This document shows, in pieces, positions 34,367 to 45,440 of a DNA stretch of 64,000 nucleotides. The DNA comes from Oceanospirillales bacterium (lineage in GTDB: Bacteria; Pseudomonadota; Gammaproteobacteria; Pseudomonadales; Endozoicomonadaceae): the NCBI GenBank assembly GCA_004762125.1, contig SIHQ01000022.1, positions 1 to 64,000 on the forward strand, read 5' to 3'. Position 1 is the stretch's first letter, and each line of letters begins with the position of its first letter. The notes under the pieces were generated by a model that made no database searches, was not told the DNA's origin, and saw only the letters and a program-made list of their open reading frames with translations. The position numbers and the translations under genes are program-made.

Positions 34367-36688
34367 ATGAAGCGATCACTGTTGTCTCTGCTGATTGGCT
34401 CGATGGCCTGCGCATCGGGCGCCAACGCTTTTGTTGTGTCTGATATCCGGATTGATGGCCTGCAAAGGGTGTCAGCCGGAACAGTATTCAATTCATTACC
34501 TATCGAAGTCGGAGATGATGTTGAATCCGTACAGGTATCCAGTGCAGCCAAAGCGCTTTTCAGAACAGGGTATTTTAAAGATATTCAATTGGATCGGGAC
34601 GGCGATGTCCTGATTGTTTCAGTGGTGGAAAGGCCTTCCATCAGCGAAATTGTCATTAAAGGTAATAAGGCTATTAAATCCGAGGACCTGAAAAAAGGTC
34701 TAGGTCAGTCTGGTTTGTCTGAAGGTGAAATATTCCAGCAGGCCACATTGGAAGCTATTCGACTTGAGTTGGAGCGCCAATACGTTTCTCAGGGTCGCTA
34801 TGGCGCCAGTATTACTGCAGAGGTTGAAGCTCAACCTCGTAATCGGGTAAAGCTGAGCATTAATGTCAAAGAGGGAAAGGTTGCCACTATTCAGCATATT
34901 AATGTTGTAGGCAATACTGTTTTTCCTCAGGAGGACATTGTTGAACTGTTTGAATTAAAACAGTCGGGTTGGTTCAGCTTTTTTGGTTCCAGTGACAAGT
35001 ACTCTCGTGAAAAACTCTCCGGCGATTTGGAAAGACTACGTTCGTATTATCTGGATCGTGGCTATATCAACTTTAACGTTCGCTCTACTCAGGTCTCTAT
35101 CAGTCCAGACAAGCAAAGTGTCTATATTACCGTCAATGTTGATGAAGGTGATAAATACACAATCAGCGACGTAAAGCTTTCCGGTAATCTGATTATCCCT
35201 GAAGAAGAAGCAAAACTTCTGTTGTTGGCTAGAGCAGATCAAACGTTCTCTCGTCGAGTGATTACGACTACAGAAGAAATTCTCAGTCGCCGTTTGGGGA
35301 ATGATGGTTACACCTTCGCTAACATTTCAGGTATTCCTACACCAGACCATGAGAATAAGACGGTCTCTCTGACTTTCTTCGTGGATCCTGGTAAGCGCGC
35401 CTATGTTCGTAGAATTAACTTCTCTGGTAATACCAAGACTGAAGACGAAGTACTGCGTCGTGAAATGCGTCAGATGGAAGGTGCTTCAGCGAATACTCAG
35501 AAAATCGAACAGTCCAAAGTGCGTCTGGAGCGTCTGGGGTATTTCAAGGAAGTAACCATTGAAACGCCGCCAGTTCCTGGCACCAGCGACCAGATTGATG
35601 TTAATTACACCGTTGAAGAGCAGCCTTCAGGCAGTATTACTGCCAGCTTGGGTTTCTCTCAGTCCGATGGTTTGTTGTTAGGTGGCTCTATAAGCCAAAG
35701 CAACTTCCTGGGTACGGGTAATAAAGTAACGGTTGGTCTGAATAAGAGTGATGTCAGCCAACTCTATAACTTCAGTTTCACTGATCCCTACTTTACGGTG
35801 GACGGTGTAAGTCGTGGTTATAGTCTGTTCTATCGTTCTTATGATTACGATGACACCGACATTTCCAACTATGCGACAGATACAGCCGGTGCTGATGTAC
35901 GCTTTGGCTATCCATTGTCGGAAACTCAGTCCGTTAGTTTCAGTCTGGGTATAGACAATACCAAGATTACTACCGGTACCTCGACGCCAGAGTACATTAA
36001 GGCTTATCTGGATCAGGAAGGAAAAACCTTCACTAACTTCAAGACAACGTTGGGTTGGTCTGAATCGGAATTGAACCGTGGTCTGCTACCTACGCGTGGT
36101 TATTCCCAGAGTGCTTCAGCACAGGTGACAATCCCCGGGTCTGACCTGGCATTTTATAAGTTGGTGTATCGTGGTCAGTATTTCCAGCCATTGACGACCA
36201 GTCTGATAGCCCGTTTCTCGACTCGCGTCGGTTACTTGGGTACTTATGGTAGTACTGAAGATGTGCCGTTCTTTGAGCACTTCTATTCTGGTGGTTTTGG
36301 TTCAGTTCGAGGATTTAAAGATAACTCTCTTGGACCGAAGGCTAAAGAGACAGGTACGGGAACCAATTACAGTTCCATAGGCGGTGACTTTGTTTTTGAA
36401 GGTACGGCTGAGATTCTCTTCCCGCTGCCATTTGTCAAAGATCAACGCTCATTAAGAACCAGTGCCTTCTTTGATTTTGGTAATGTCTATGACACCCAGT
36501 GCAGCACTGCTGGAGATATAAAGGACTGTAGCAAGCCAGACTTTGGTGAGTTGCGTTACAGTGCAGGTATCGGTCTGACTTGGATTACTCCTCTTGGGCC
36601 GTTGACTTTCAGTCTTGCCAAAGCATTGAATGAGAAGGGTGAAGATGAAACTCAGATCTTCCAGTTCTCTCTGGGTGCTCCTTTCTAG
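34367..36688 (+). CDS. bamA: BamA, outer-membrane protein assembly factor
   Basis: ATG 34367 puts a clean signal peptide first (MKRSLLSLLIGSMACASGAN, then AF); a TTG at 34316 or ATG at 34319 would add a polar leader overlapping rseP. The 773-residue protein has five POTRA domains (about 23-420; each with a GNT/GN-type turn such as VVGNTVFPQEDI and FSGNTKTEDEVL) and a C-terminal 16-strand barrel. The conserved VRGF of loop 6 is visible in GGFGSVRGFKDNSLG, and the chain ends in Phe. It folds and inserts barrel proteins into the outer membrane. Confidence 0.96.
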   Translation: MKRSLLSLLIGSMACASGANAFVVSDIRIDGLQRVSAGTVFNSLPIEVGDDVESVQVSSAAKALFRTGYFKDIQLDRDGDVLIVSVVERPSISEIVIKGNKAIKSEDLKKGLGQSGLSEGEIFQQATLEAIRLELERQYVSQGRYGASITAEVEAQPRNRVKLSINVKEGKVATIQHINVVGNTVFPQEDIVELFELKQSGWFSFFGSSDKYSREKLSGDLERLRSYYLDRGYINFNVRSTQVSISPDKQSVYITVNVDEGDKYTISDVKLSGNLIIPEEEAKLLLLARADQTFSRRVITTTEEILSRRLGNDGYTFANISGIPTPDHENKTVSLTFFVDPGKRAYVRRINFSGNTKTEDEVLRREMRQMEGASANTQKIEQSKVRLERLGYFKEVTIETPPVPGTSDQIDVNYTVEEQPSGSITASLGFSQSDGLLLGGSISQSNFLGTGNKVTVGLNKSDVSQLYNFSFTDPYFTVDGVSRGYSLFYRSYDYDDTDISNYATDTAGADVRFGYPLSETQSVSFSLGIDNTKITTGTSTPEYIKAYLDQEGKTFTNFKTTLGWSESELNRGLLPTRGYSQSASAQVTIPGSDLAFYKLVYRGQYFQPLTTSLIARFSTRVGYLGTYGSTEDVPFFEHFYSGGFGSVRGFKDNSLGPKAKETGTGTNYSSIGGDFVFEGTAEILFPLPFVKDQRSLRTSAFFDFGNVYDTQCSTAGDIKDCSKPDFGELRYSAGIGLTWITPLGPLTFSLAKALNEKGEDETQIFQFSLGAPF

Positions 36689-36706
36689 GTAGAACAGTTT
36701 TGAGCG

Positions 36707-36746
36707 AAAAACAGGGTTGCCGGCAGTCAGTTGGCCACCCTGTTTT
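36707..36746 (+). terminator. Hairpin after bamA
   Basis: AAAACAGGGT and ACCCTGTTTT pair across a 20-base GC-rich loop that can itself pair in part, starting 19 bases after the bamA stop. The T run lies within the stem. It may end or reduce bamA transcription before skp. Confidence 0.6.
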
Positions 36747-36757
36747 CAATCTAAAAA

Positions 36758-36786
36758 GATGTGAATAAGTATCTTTTCATTATAAT
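36758..36786 (+). promoter_or_regulatory. Possible skp promoter
   Basis: A perfect TATAAT (36781-36786) lies 93 bases before the proposed skp start and downstream of the bamA hairpin. The -35 region (GATGTG or TGTGAA) is poor. A separate skp-lpxD promoter, perhaps used with an alternative sigma factor, is plausible. Confidence 0.4.
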
Positions 36787-36878
36787 GACCTTCATTCTTA
36801 ACCGTTTTATCGCAGCAGAAACACATTTTTGCGATAAAAATGGCTAAACTGGATAATTCAAAAATCAGGAGAGTTCTT

Positions 36879-37376
36879 TTGAAATCCTTACGATTGGCGT
36901 TTGTTGCCCTGATGTTACTGGCTCCTTTTGCCCAGGCTCAAAAAGTAGCAGTGATTGATTCTGAAATGGCTGTTTTACAATCTGATGCTGCTAAAAAGTA
37001 CGCTCAGGAAGCGGAAAACTTGTTTGCGCCGCGTATTAAAAAGCTGCAAGCACTTCAGGCAGACCTGAAGGCTATGGATCAAAAATTACAGAAAGATGGT
37101 CCAACGCTGACCGAGTCTCAGCGTGAATCCCGACAACTGGAGATGAAGCGTAAGGCTGAAGATCTGCGCTTGCAGGATCGTCAGTTGCGTGAAGACAAGG
37201 GACGTTCCGACCAGGCTGAGTTGGGTAAACTGCGTCCTAAGCTGGAAAAGGCTATTGAAGCGGTATCCAACGATCTGAGCTATGATCTGGTGCTGGAACG
37301 CGGCGCGGCCCGCTTTGTAAAGCCGGAATTTGATATTACCCGCAAGGTTATCGAACGCATCAACAAGATGAAGTAA
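36879..37376 (+). CDS. skp: Skp/OmpH-family periplasmic chaperone
   Basis: I choose TTG 36879. It is preceded by AGGAGAG at ideal spacing and gives a signal peptide at the N-terminus (KSLRLAFVALMLLAPFAQA before QKVAVIDSE). The upstream ATG 36840 has no ribosome site and adds 13 polar residues. The mature 145 residues have the Skp jellyfish layout: a short strand (KVAVIDSEMAVLQSD), two long charged helices (about 35-130), and the closing strand AVSNDLSYDLVLERGAARFV. Trimers hold unfolded outer-membrane proteins for BamA. Confidence 0.9.
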   Translation: MKSLRLAFVALMLLAPFAQAQKVAVIDSEMAVLQSDAAKKYAQEAENLFAPRIKKLQALQADLKAMDQKLQKDGPTLTESQRESRQLEMKRKAEDLRLQDRQLREDKGRSDQAELGKLRPKLEKAIEAVSNDLSYDLVLERGAARFVKPEFDITRKVIERINKMK

Positions 37377-37379
37377 TCA

Positions 37380-38408
37380 ATGAAGTTGTCTTTTTCCTTT
37401 ACCCTTGCGGATCTGGCTGCAAAAGTTGACGCAGAGCTGATAGGTGATGGCAGTCAGGCAATAAAGGGATTGAATACCCTTCAGGATGCTTGTGAAGGTG
37501 AACTCGCCTTCCTTGCTAATCCAGCTTATGCCCGCTATTTAAAAACGACCGGTGCTTCTGCCGTCATTATGTCGCCTTCCCAAGCAGAAGATTGGCAGGG
37601 AAATGCACTGGTGCTGGATAATCCTTATCTGGGTTACGCTCGGTTATCACATTTTTTTGATACTGATAATGCGCCGGTTTCCGGTATTCATTCTTCAGCG
37701 GTTGTTAGTTCTGATGCAGATGTGCATACCTCAGTGGCTATTGGAGCCAATGCGGTTGTTGAGGCCGGTGTGCAGCTGGCAGAAAATGTCCGTATTGATG
37801 CGGGTGCAGTTATTGGTCATGACACTGTCATTGCCAGAGACACCCGAATCGGCCGTAATGTGACGGTTTGTCACGGCATCAGTATTGGTGAACGAGTTAT
37901 CATTCATCCAGGTGCCATTATTGGTGCGGATGGTTTTGGTAACGCTCACGCTGAAGGTCGCTGGCATAAGATTGCGCAAATCGGTGGCGTGGTTATTGGT
38001 GATGATGTTGAAATCGGCTCCTGTACCTGCATCGATCGGGGAGCACTGGGTGATACCATTATCTCTGATGGAGCCCGGCTGGATAACCTGGTTCAGATTG
38101 CTCATAACGTTGTCATTGGCAGAAATACAGCCATTGCAGCAAACGTAGGTATTTCTGGCAGTACTCAGGTAGGTGCGAACTGTACCATCGCTGGAGCTGC
38201 TGGTCTGGCAGGACATTTGATCATCTGTGATGGTGTTCATCTGGGTGGTATGGCCATGGTGACCAAGTCCATCAGTAAGCCAGGAGCTTACGCCTCTGGC
38301 ACTGGTTTGATGGACGCTGGTGAATGGCGTAAAAATGCTGTCCGATTCCGTAAATTAGATGATATGTCCAGAAAAATCAGGCAGTTAGAAAAGAAGCAGG
38401 ACAGTTAA
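37380..38408 (+). CDS. lpxD: UDP-3-O-acylglucosamine N-acyltransferase
   Basis: The 342-residue protein begins three bases after skp. An N-terminal uridine-binding domain (TLADLAAKVDAELIGDG, then LQDACEGELAFLANPAYA) leads into a left-handed beta helix of hexapeptide repeats (about 105-310) with the catalytic His in LVQIAHNVVIGRNTAI. It adds the N-linked 3-hydroxyacyl chain in the third step of lipid A synthesis. The C-terminal helix KNAVRFRKLDDMSRKIRQLE is typical. Confidence 0.97.
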   Translation: MKLSFSFTLADLAAKVDAELIGDGSQAIKGLNTLQDACEGELAFLANPAYARYLKTTGASAVIMSPSQAEDWQGNALVLDNPYLGYARLSHFFDTDNAPVSGIHSSAVVSSDADVHTSVAIGANAVVEAGVQLAENVRIDAGAVIGHDTVIARDTRIGRNVTVCHGISIGERVIIHPGAIIGADGFGNAHAEGRWHKIAQIGGVVIGDDVEIGSCTCIDRGALGDTIISDGARLDNLVQIAHNVVIGRNTAIAANVGISGSTQVGANCTIAGAAGLAGHLIICDGVHLGGMAMVTKSISKPGAYASGTGLMDAGEWRKNAVRFRKLDDMSRKIRQLEKKQDS

Positions 38409-38479
38409 AGAATAACCTGTTATTGCCAGACTCGAAAAGAGTGATAGGTTTTGAACCTGTTTGTTTTTTTTGAGTCTAG

Positions 38480-38507
38480 AAAAGGACTGGTTTTCCAGTC
38501 CTTTTTT
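38480..38507 (+). terminator. Terminator inside the lpx cluster (lpxD-fabZ gap)
   Basis: AAAAGGACTGG, TTTT, CCAGTCCTTTTTT is a perfect 11-base stem with a T run, 70 bases after lpxD. It separates skp-lpxD from fabZ-lpxA-lpxB, which are usually co-transcribed. Confidence 0.85.
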
Positions 38508-38581
38508 GTCAGAGGCTCCGGTCAAGGATGTTATTTCGGAGTCGAAACTGTTCTCAACCCAATTGAGTGAGTAACAAATGC

Positions 38582-39022
38582 ATGATCACTATTGAAGAAA
38601 TAAAGGAAATTCTTCCTCACCGCTATCCGTTTTTAATGGTGGATAAGGTGTTGTCAGTGGATCTTGATAACAACACTATTGAGTGTATAAAGAATGTTTC
38701 CGTGAATGAGCCCCAGTTTACCGGGCACTTTCCTGATCATCCTATTATGCCGGGAGTGCTGCTGATTGAGGCTATGGCCCAGGCTGCTGGCATTCTTGGT
38801 TTTCAAATGAAATCCCGCGAACAGTCGGATAGTACTATCTACTACTTCGCGGCAGCAGATAAAGTTCGTTTTCGCCGTCCAGTCGTCCCGGGTGATCAGG
38901 TGGTGCTTTCCGCCGAGTTTCTCACTATGAAAAGAAATATTTGGCGGTTCTCCTGTGAGGGTCGGGTAGATGGTAAGATGGCTTGCTCTGCTGTAATAAC
39001 CTGTGCAAGAAAGGAACTTTAG
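38582..39022 (+). CDS. fabZ: 3-hydroxyacyl-ACP dehydratase FabZ
   Basis: ATG 38582 gives 146 residues, matching the length I recall for Pseudomonas FabZ; GTG 38567 would add five. Neither has a strong ribosome site. The hot-dog fold motifs are [13 protein letters not shown] near the start and the catalytic segment [20 protein letters not shown] with its His, and Glu further on. It dehydrates 3-hydroxyacyl-ACP in fatty acid elongation and competes with LpxA and LpxD for 3-hydroxymyristoyl-ACP, which explains the shared cluster. Confidence 0.96.
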   Translation: MITIEEIKEILPHRYPFLMVDKVLSVDLDNNTIECIKNVSVNEPQFTGHFPDHPIMPGVLLIEAMAQAAGILGFQMKSREQSDSTIYYFAAADKVRFRRPVVPGDQVVLSAEFLTMKRNIWRFSCEGRVDGKMACSAVITCARKEL

Positions 39023-39024
39023 TC

Positions 39025-39840
39025 TTGATTGATTCCCGTTCCAGCCAAGACTTAATCACGGTAACGGATGATTTGATCCATCCTACCGCGATTATTGATC
39101 CGCGAGCCCGATTGGCTGCGGACGTCAAGGTCGGTCCATACACCATTGTTGGTGCTGACGTAGAAATTGAATCCGGGACCGAAATAAAAGGTCACGTTGT
39201 CATTCAGGGGCCAACCAGAATAGGCCGGAATAATCGCATTTTTCAGTTCGCCAGTGTGGGTGAAGAATGTCAGGACCTGAAGTTCAATGGTGAACCTACG
39301 GTACTGGAAATTGGCGATAACAATGTTATTCGTGAAGGGTGCACAATTCATCGTGGCACTATTCAGGATAACAGTTTAACCCGAATTGGCAGTGACAATC
39401 TGTTGATGGCTTATGTCCACGTTGCCCATGACTGCATGATTGGTAGTAATAACATTCTCGCCAACAATGCGACACTGGCTGGGCATGTGAAAGTAGGTGA
39501 TGGTGTCATTTTGGGTGGCTTTACCACGGTGCACCAGTTTTGTGTGATCGGCTCTTTCAGTATGAGTGCTGCACATACGGCTATTTTCAAGGATGTACCT
39601 GCCTTTGTTATGGTGAGTGGCAATCCGGCTGAACCTCATGGTATGAACTTTGAGGGGATGCGTCGCCGAGGCTACAGTAAAGAGTTGGTCCGCAGTTTGC
39701 GCAACTGTTACAAGATCCTTTACCGTCAGGGGCTGAAAACAGCTGAAGCGATCGATCGTTTTGAGTCTATGGAGTCCGGTCCGGAACTGCAGTTACTGAT
39801 TGATTCTCTTAAAGCATCAACCCGTGGAATCACTCGTTGA
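39025..39840 (+). CDS. lpxA: UDP-N-acetylglucosamine acyltransferase
   Basis: I set the start at TTG 39025, two bases after the fabZ stop, because AAAGGAA lies about 9 bases before it and no ATG occurs in frame before the domain. The product is 271 residues. Hexapeptide repeats form the beta helix (LIHPTAIIDPRA onward), with QFASVGEECQDLKFNGEPT and the catalytic His in YVHVAHDCMIG. The C-terminal helices (GMRRRGYSKELVRSLRNCYK) are typical. It performs the first, reversible step of lipid A synthesis. It overlaps lpxB by one base. Confidence 0.95.
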   Translation: MIDSRSSQDLITVTDDLIHPTAIIDPRARLAADVKVGPYTIVGADVEIESGTEIKGHVVIQGPTRIGRNNRIFQFASVGEECQDLKFNGEPTVLEIGDNNVIREGCTIHRGTIQDNSLTRIGSDNLLMAYVHVAHDCMIGSNNILANNATLAGHVKVGDGVILGGFTTVHQFCVIGSFSMSAAHTAIFKDVPAFVMVSGNPAEPHGMNFEGMRRRGYSKELVRSLRNCYKILYRQGLKTAEAIDRFESMESGPELQLLIDSLKASTRGITR

Positions 39841-40997
39841 TGAGTAAGCCGTTGTCTTTTGCCCTGGTCGCCGGAGAAGCATCCGGTGATTTGTTGGGGG
39901 CAGCTCTGATCAGGGAAATCAAACAGCATCATCCGGACGCCCGTTGCTACGGTATCGGTGGCCCAATGATGATGGCGGAAGGTTTTGAGAGTCTTTTTCC
40001 TATGGAACGACTCTCCGTGATGGGGCTGGTAGAAGTTCTGGGGCGTCTGAAAGAGTTGCTCGGTATCCGTAAGCAACTCCGTGAAACTTTTGTTGCTGAT
40101 AAGCCTGATGTGTTTATTGGTATTGATGCTCCTGATTTTAATTTGCCTCTTGAGCGAATGTTGAAATCAGCACAAATCCCTACGGTTCATTATGTAAGTC
40201 CTCAGGTCTGGGCTTGGCGGGAAGGACGGTTGAAGAAAATTCGCCGTTCTGTTGATCATATGTTGGCATTGCTTCCTTTTGAAGCTAAGTATTATCAGGG
40301 GCACGGTGTCCCGGTCACTTTTGTTGGTCATCCGTTGGCCGATCAGATTGCTTGGAATCCCGATGCTGTCTCTGCCAGAAATGCTTTGGATATTCCTGTG
40401 AATAAACCTGTGGTTGCTTTGTTACCAGGTAGCCGTAAAGCAGAAGTAGCCAGACTGGGTGCTCTTTTTCTGGAAACAGCCAGCCTGTTGAGAAAACAGC
40501 AGCCAGAACTCCAGTTTGTTGTTCCTTGCGCCAATGAAAAACGTAAGCAGCAACTGTTGCCTATGTTGGAGCAATATCCGGATCTGGACGTTACTGTTGC
40601 AGTCGGTGAAACCTCAAATATGATGGCCGCTGCTGATGCTATTCTCATTGCTTCTGGTACAGCAACGCTGGAAGCAGCGTTGCATAAAAGGCCGATGGTG
40701 ATCAGCTATAAGATGGCACCACTCAGCTTTGCCATCCTGAGTCGGTTGGTAAAAGTTGAGCATGTTGGTTTGCCTAATCTTCTCGCTTCAAAACCTTGTG
40801 TTCCTGAATTGCTTCAGGATGATGCAACCCCCGAGGCGCTCTGTGAAGCGATGATTAAGGCGTTATCCGATAACAGTTGGCGCTCGCAGTTGATTGAAGA
40901 ATTTACCGGTATTCACCAAACTCTTGAGCGAGATGCGAGTGCATTGGCTTATGGCGCCGTGATGTCAGTGATAGGGAAATATGATGCAACAGTCTGA
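39840..40997 (+). CDS. lpxB: Lipid-A-disaccharide synthase
   Basis: The TGATG junction means lpxB starts on the last base of the lpxA stop. The 385-residue GT19 glycosyltransferase begins [20 protein letters not shown] and has [34 protein letters not shown] and [10 protein letters not shown]. It joins UDP-2,3-diacylglucosamine with lipid X to form the tetra-acyl disaccharide of lipid A at the inner membrane. It overlaps rnhB by 17 bases. Confidence 0.97.
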   Translation: MSKPLSFALVAGEASGDLLGAALIREIKQHHPDARCYGIGGPMMMAEGFESLFPMERLSVMGLVEVLGRLKELLGIRKQLRETFVADKPDVFIGIDAPDFNLPLERMLKSAQIPTVHYVSPQVWAWREGRLKKIRRSVDHMLALLPFEAKYYQGHGVPVTFVGHPLADQIAWNPDAVSARNALDIPVNKPVVALLPGSRKAEVARLGALFLETASLLRKQQPELQFVVPCANEKRKQQLLPMLEQYPDLDVTVAVGETSNMMAAADAILIASGTATLEAALHKRPMVISYKMAPLSFAILSRLVKVEHVGLPNLLASKPCVPELLQDDATPEALCEAMIKALSDNSWRSQLIEEFTGIHQTLERDASALAYGAVMSVIGKYDATV

Positions 40998-41595
40998 GTT
41001 TGACCTGTTCGAAACTCCAGCAGGTGTGTTGGTTTGTGGTGTTGATGAAGTGGGTCGAGGTCCTCTTTGTGGTGCTGTCGTTACTGCTGCGGTTATATTG
41101 GATCCTGATCAGCCTATTGAAGGGTTGAATGACTCAAAAATGCTTTCCGAGAAAAAGCGGGAAGCTCTGTTTGATGAAATCAAGGCGAAAGCTCTGTGCT
41201 GGTCCATTGGACGTGCGGAAGTTGAGGAAATTGACGAACTTAATATTCTTCGTGCCACCATGTTAGCTATGACTAGAGCAGTAGAAGGTCTCTCGATTAA
41301 ACCGGGTATGGCTTTGATTGATGGTAATCGCTGCCCGAAGTTGAATTGTCCGGCTGAAGCTATAATAAAAGGCGATGGTCGTATTCCTGAAATCAGTGCG
41401 GCTTCAATTATTGCCAAAGTAACTCGCGATAGGGAAATGAGTGAGATGGATAAGCTGTATCCTGGATACGGTATTGCTGGTCATAAAGGCTATCCTACCA
41501 AGGCGCATATTGAAGCATTAAAAGTGTTGGGTGTGACGCCTATTCATCGACGTTCTTTCAAACCGGTTAGAGATCTGCTCCCCGAACCATCCTGA
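40981..41595 (+). CDS. rnhB: Ribonuclease HII
   Basis: The 204-residue enzyme carries the acidic site in [20 protein letters not shown] (DEVGRG motif), then [16 protein letters not shown] and [11 protein letters not shown], and the late [16 protein letters not shown] with HKGYPTKAH. It cuts RNA-DNA hybrids and single ribonucleotides in DNA. The start overlaps lpxB; ATG 40981 and 40984 are equally possible. lpxB-rnhB-dnaE is the canonical order. Confidence 0.96.
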   Translation: MMQQSEFDLFETPAGVLVCGVDEVGRGPLCGAVVTAAVILDPDQPIEGLNDSKMLSEKKREALFDEIKAKALCWSIGRAEVEEIDELNILRATMLAMTRAVEGLSIKPGMALIDGNRCPKLNCPAEAIIKGDGRIPEISAASIIAKVTRDREMSEMDKLYPGYGIAGHKGYPTKAHIEALKVLGVTPIHRRSFKPVRDLLPEPS

Positions 41596-41683
41596 TTTTT
41601 ATCAGCCTTGCTTAGTGGGGCTGGTATGCCTTCCTTTACTACTGTTAAACTAAATGCTTCCTGATACCGGTCATAATTTCTCC

Positions 41684-44600
41684 ATGTCTGCACGTTTCAT
41701 ACACCTGAGACTTCATTCCGAATTTTCTTTGAGCGATGGCCTGGTTCGAATCAAGCCTTTGCTGAAGGAAGCGGCTGAAAAGAATTTCCCTGCCATTGCG
41801 GTCACAGACCAATCTAACTTCTGTTCGCTGGTTAAGTTTTATAATGGTGCGCAGGGAGCCGGGATTAAGCCAATCAGTGGCGCTGATCTTTGGGTTTCCC
41901 ATTCAGAAGAAGGGCAAGAGCCGGTTAAAATGGTTCTGCTTTCTATGTCAGAGACAGGTTATAAACATCTGACAGAGCTGATATCCCGATCATTTCTGGA
42001 AAATCAGATCCATGGTAAAGCCGTTGTAAAAAGGGAATGGATTCGTGAAAAATCGGATGGTTTGATTGCCTTGTCCGGTGCTAAAGACGGAGATGTGGGG
42101 CAGGCGATTCTCAGTGGTAACACTGAACAAGCAGAACAGCTGTTATGCCAATGGATGGAAGCATTTCCTGGGCGCTATTATCTGGAGCTTCATCGTACTT
42201 CCCGAGCGGGTGATGAAGAATGTCTCCATGGGTCAGTAGAACTGGCTCAGAAATTCAACTGTCCGGTTGTTGCAACCAACGACGTTATGTTCCTGCATAG
42301 GAAAGATTTTGAGGCTCATGAAGCGCGGGTTTGTATCGGTGAGAGTGTCACACTGGATGATCCGCGTCGTAATAAGCGTTACAGCGAAGAGCAGTATCTA
42401 AAGACTGAAGAGGAAATGGTCGAGCTGTTTGCCGACATTCCGGAAGCGCTGGAAAATTCCGTCGAGATCGCTCGACGCTGTTCTGTCTATGTACACCTGA
42501 ACGAATACTTCCTACCGGAGTTCCCGGTGCCGGAAGGTCTGACCATGGATGAGTTCTTTCGCAAAATCTCCCATGATGGCCTGACTGAGCGTTTGCAGAC
42601 GATTCTTTTGCCAGATGACCCGGATTACGCAGTCAGGGAAAAAGAATATCGTGATCGTCTTGAATTTGAGCTGAATATTATTCTTCAAATGGGATTTCCA
42701 GGCTACTTTCTGATCGTAATGGACTTTATTCAGTGGTCCAAAGCTAACGGAATTCCAGTAGGACCGGGCCGTGGTTCAGGTGCTGGCTCTCTGGTGGCCT
42801 ATGCCCAGAAGATAACCGATATTGATCCGATCAGGTACGACTTGCTTTTTGAGCGATTCCTCAACCCTGAACGTGTATCCATGCCTGACTTTGACGTCGA
42901 TTTCTGTATGGAAGGGCGTGACAAGGTTATCGATTATGTGGCCCGAACCTATGGCCGGGATGCGGTGTCCCAGATCATCACTTTCGGTACTATGGCGGCT
43001 AAAGCGGTTGTCCGTGATGTGGCACGGGTGCAGGGTAAATCTTATGGTTTGGCTGATCGCCTATCAAAGATGATTCCCTTTGAAATCGGTATGACGCTCA
43101 AGAAGGCTCATGAACAGGAGTCCATGATCAGGGACTTTCTGGAAACCGATGAAGATGGTAGTGAAATCTGGGAGATGGCCCTCAAGCTGGAAGGCATTAC
43201 CCGTAACGTGGGTAAGCACGCCGGTGGTGTGGTTATCTCTCCTTCCAAACTGACAGACTTTGCGCCGCTTTACTGTGACGAGCACGGTGCTGGTGTTGTT
43301 ACCCAGTTCGATAAAAATGATGTGGAATCTGCTGGCCTGGTCAAATTTGACTTTCTTGGTCTGCGAACCCTGACGATCATTGATTGGGCATTGAAAATGA
43401 TCAACCCCCGTCGTGAGCAGCGAGGGGAAACAGTTCTCGATATCATGGATATCAATCTGGAAGACAGTGTTTCCTTTGACATGCTCAAACGGACAGAGAC
43501 AACAGCGGTTTTCCAGCTTGAATCCCGGGGAATGAAAGATCTGGTCAAGCGCCTTCAGCCTGACTGCTTTGAAGACATCATCGCTCTGGTAGCTCTGTTC
43601 CGTCCCGGGCCACTGCAATCAGGCATGGTAGAGAATTTTATCAATCGTAAACACGGTCGAGAAGAATTGTCTTATCCGGATGCCCAGTATCAGCATGAGT
43701 GGCTACAGCCCATTCTTGAACCCACCTACGGCATTATCCTCTATCAGGAACAGGTAATGCAGATAGCTCAGGAGCTGGCTGGTTACACCCTGGGTGGTGC
43801 TGACATGCTGCGTCGGGCTATGGGTAAGAAAAAGCCTGAAGAGATGGCTAAGCAGCGCAGTATTTTTAAGGAAGGCGCTATTGGTAAAGGTGTTGATGGC
43901 GATCTGGCCATGAAAATCTTTGATTTGGTGGAAAAATTCGCCGGTTATGGCTTTAACAAATCCCACTCCGCTGCTTATGCTCTGGTCTCTTATCAAACGC
44001 TTTGGTTGAAAGCCCATTACCCCGCTGAATTTATGGCCGCGGTGATGAGCTCCGATATGCAGAACACCGATAAAGTGGTGACCTTTATCGAAGAGTGTCG
44101 GGAAATGGAGCTGACCTTACTGCCACCTGATGTTAACAGTGGCGATTACATGTTCGGCGTTAACGACGATGGTCATATTTTATTTGGCCTAGGTGCAATT
44201 AAGGGTGTAGGTGAAGGCCCTATCGAAGCAATCGTACATGCTCGTAAATCCGGCGGTCCTTTCAAAGATCTGTTTGATTTTTGTGAGCGAGTGGATGCAA
44301 AGAGTATTAACAAACGTGTGTTGGAAGCTTTGATTCGCTCTGGTGCTGTTGACCTTCTGGGGCCTATGCCAGGGCCGAAGAAAACGCTTAATTTTAACCG
44401 CGCTGTGCTGGAAGCTAGTCAGTCTGAAGCGATTAAAGCGGCCGATCAGGCTGCCAAGAGTCAGGACTCCGGTCATAGTGATTTGTTTGGTGCTTTGATG
44501 CCTGCCGGTGAAGAAAAAGTGTATGACAGCTATCAATCAGTCATGGAATGGGCTGACAAGCAGCGGCTGGTCGGCGAAAAGGATACTCTTGGTCTTTATT

Positions 44601-45193
44601 TAACAGGTCACCCCATTGATGAATACGAAGGGGAGATCAAACACTTTATTCGAAACCGTATTCGAGACCTGCAACCCGCAAGAGGCGAAACCCAGAACAT
44701 TGCCGGGCTGGTAGTGGCCATGCGTATTATGAAAAATAAGCGTGGCGACAAAATGTGTTTTGTAACAATGGACGATCGTACAGGACGAATTGAAGTATCC
44801 TTTTTTGCTGATATCTATGAGCAGTGTCAAGACCTGATTAAGATGGATACAGTGATTGTCATCGAAGGTGAGGTCAGTCACGACGACTACTCAGGCAGTA
44901 TGAAGGTTCGTGCCAAACGCACAATGAATTTGATTGATGCCCGTAGTTATTATGCTCGTAAATTGATGGTGGATCTGTCGGATACGCAGGTAGAACGTGA
45001 CTTTACCAATAAATTTTCAGCGCTATTGCAGCAACACCCTGGCAGGTTGCCGGTACAAATTAACTATGTACGTGAAGATGCTTCTGCCAGTATTCAATTG
45101 GGAGAAAAGTGGAGCGTTAGTCCTAGTGATGAGCTGGTAGAGGCGATTCGTAAGTGGCTGGGCAAGCGGTCTGCCAAAGTTGAGTATCAGTGA
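41684..45193 (+). CDS. dnaE: DNA polymerase III alpha subunit
   Basis: ATG 41684 (1169 residues) matches the family start [19 protein letters not shown]; the frame is open ten codons earlier. Domains in order: PHP (about 1-270), polymerase core with the catalytic [20 protein letters not shown] (near residue 400) and [11 protein letters not shown], then [15 protein letters not shown], helix-hairpin-helix near 830, and an OB fold (about 1000) with [20 protein letters not shown]. It is the replicative polymerase. The 247-base gap after it holds a GAAAGCATG...CATGCTTTTTC inverted repeat that may terminate it. Confidence 0.98.
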   Translation: MSARFIHLRLHSEFSLSDGLVRIKPLLKEAAEKNFPAIAVTDQSNFCSLVKFYNGAQGAGIKPISGADLWVSHSEEGQEPVKMVLLSMSETGYKHLTELISRSFLENQIHGKAVVKREWIREKSDGLIALSGAKDGDVGQAILSGNTEQAEQLLCQWMEAFPGRYYLELHRTSRAGDEECLHGSVELAQKFNCPVVATNDVMFLHRKDFEAHEARVCIGESVTLDDPRRNKRYSEEQYLKTEEEMVELFADIPEALENSVEIARRCSVYVHLNEYFLPEFPVPEGLTMDEFFRKISHDGLTERLQTILLPDDPDYAVREKEYRDRLEFELNIILQMGFPGYFLIVMDFIQWSKANGIPVGPGRGSGAGSLVAYAQKITDIDPIRYDLLFERFLNPERVSMPDFDVDFCMEGRDKVIDYVARTYGRDAVSQIITFGTMAAKAVVRDVARVQGKSYGLADRLSKMIPFEIGMTLKKAHEQESMIRDFLETDEDGSEIWEMALKLEGITRNVGKHAGGVVISPSKLTDFAPLYCDEHGAGVVTQFDKNDVESAGLVKFDFLGLRTLTIIDWALKMINPRREQRGETVLDIMDINLEDSVSFDMLKRTETTAVFQLESRGMKDLVKRLQPDCFEDIIALVALFRPGPLQSGMVENFINRKHGREELSYPDAQYQHEWLQPILEPTYGIILYQEQVMQIAQELAGYTLGGADMLRRAMGKKKPEEMAKQRSIFKEGAIGKGVDGDLAMKIFDLVEKFAGYGFNKSHSAAYALVSYQTLWLKAHYPAEFMAAVMSSDMQNTDKVVTFIEECREMELTLLPPDVNSGDYMFGVNDDGHILFGLGAIKGVGEGPIEAIVHARKSGGPFKDLFDFCERVDAKSINKRVLEALIRSGAVDLLGPMPGPKKTLNFNRAVLEASQSEAIKAADQAAKSQDSGHSDLFGALMPAGEEKVYDSYQSVMEWADKQRLVGEKDTLGLYLTGHPIDEYEGEIKHFIRNRIRDLQPARGETQNIAGLVVAMRIMKNKRGDKMCFVTMDDRTGRIEVSFFADIYEQCQDLIKMDTVIVIEGEVSHDDYSGSMKVRAKRTMNLIDARSYYARKLMVDLSDTQVERDFTNKFSALLQQHPGRLPVQINYVREDASASIQLGEKWSVSPSDELVEAIRKWLGKRSAKVEYQ

Positions 45194-45440
45194 TGATCAT
45201 GATCTTGAAGGTATGAATAGCTTTGGTAACGGACGCTTACGCTTTTTAACTCGACATGTCGGGTGCTTTTACGTATTTTTCTTGTCTATTGTCTTAACGA
45301 TCGAGAAAGCATGAGTGACTGACCGGCCAGTAATCAGGTTAGCCCATGCTTTTTCAGACAGAGTTTTACTTTAAAAAAGAAACCTCTGTCCGGTACGAAT
45401 ACATCGCATTGCTGATGCAGAATTTTATGAAGTGGACTCT

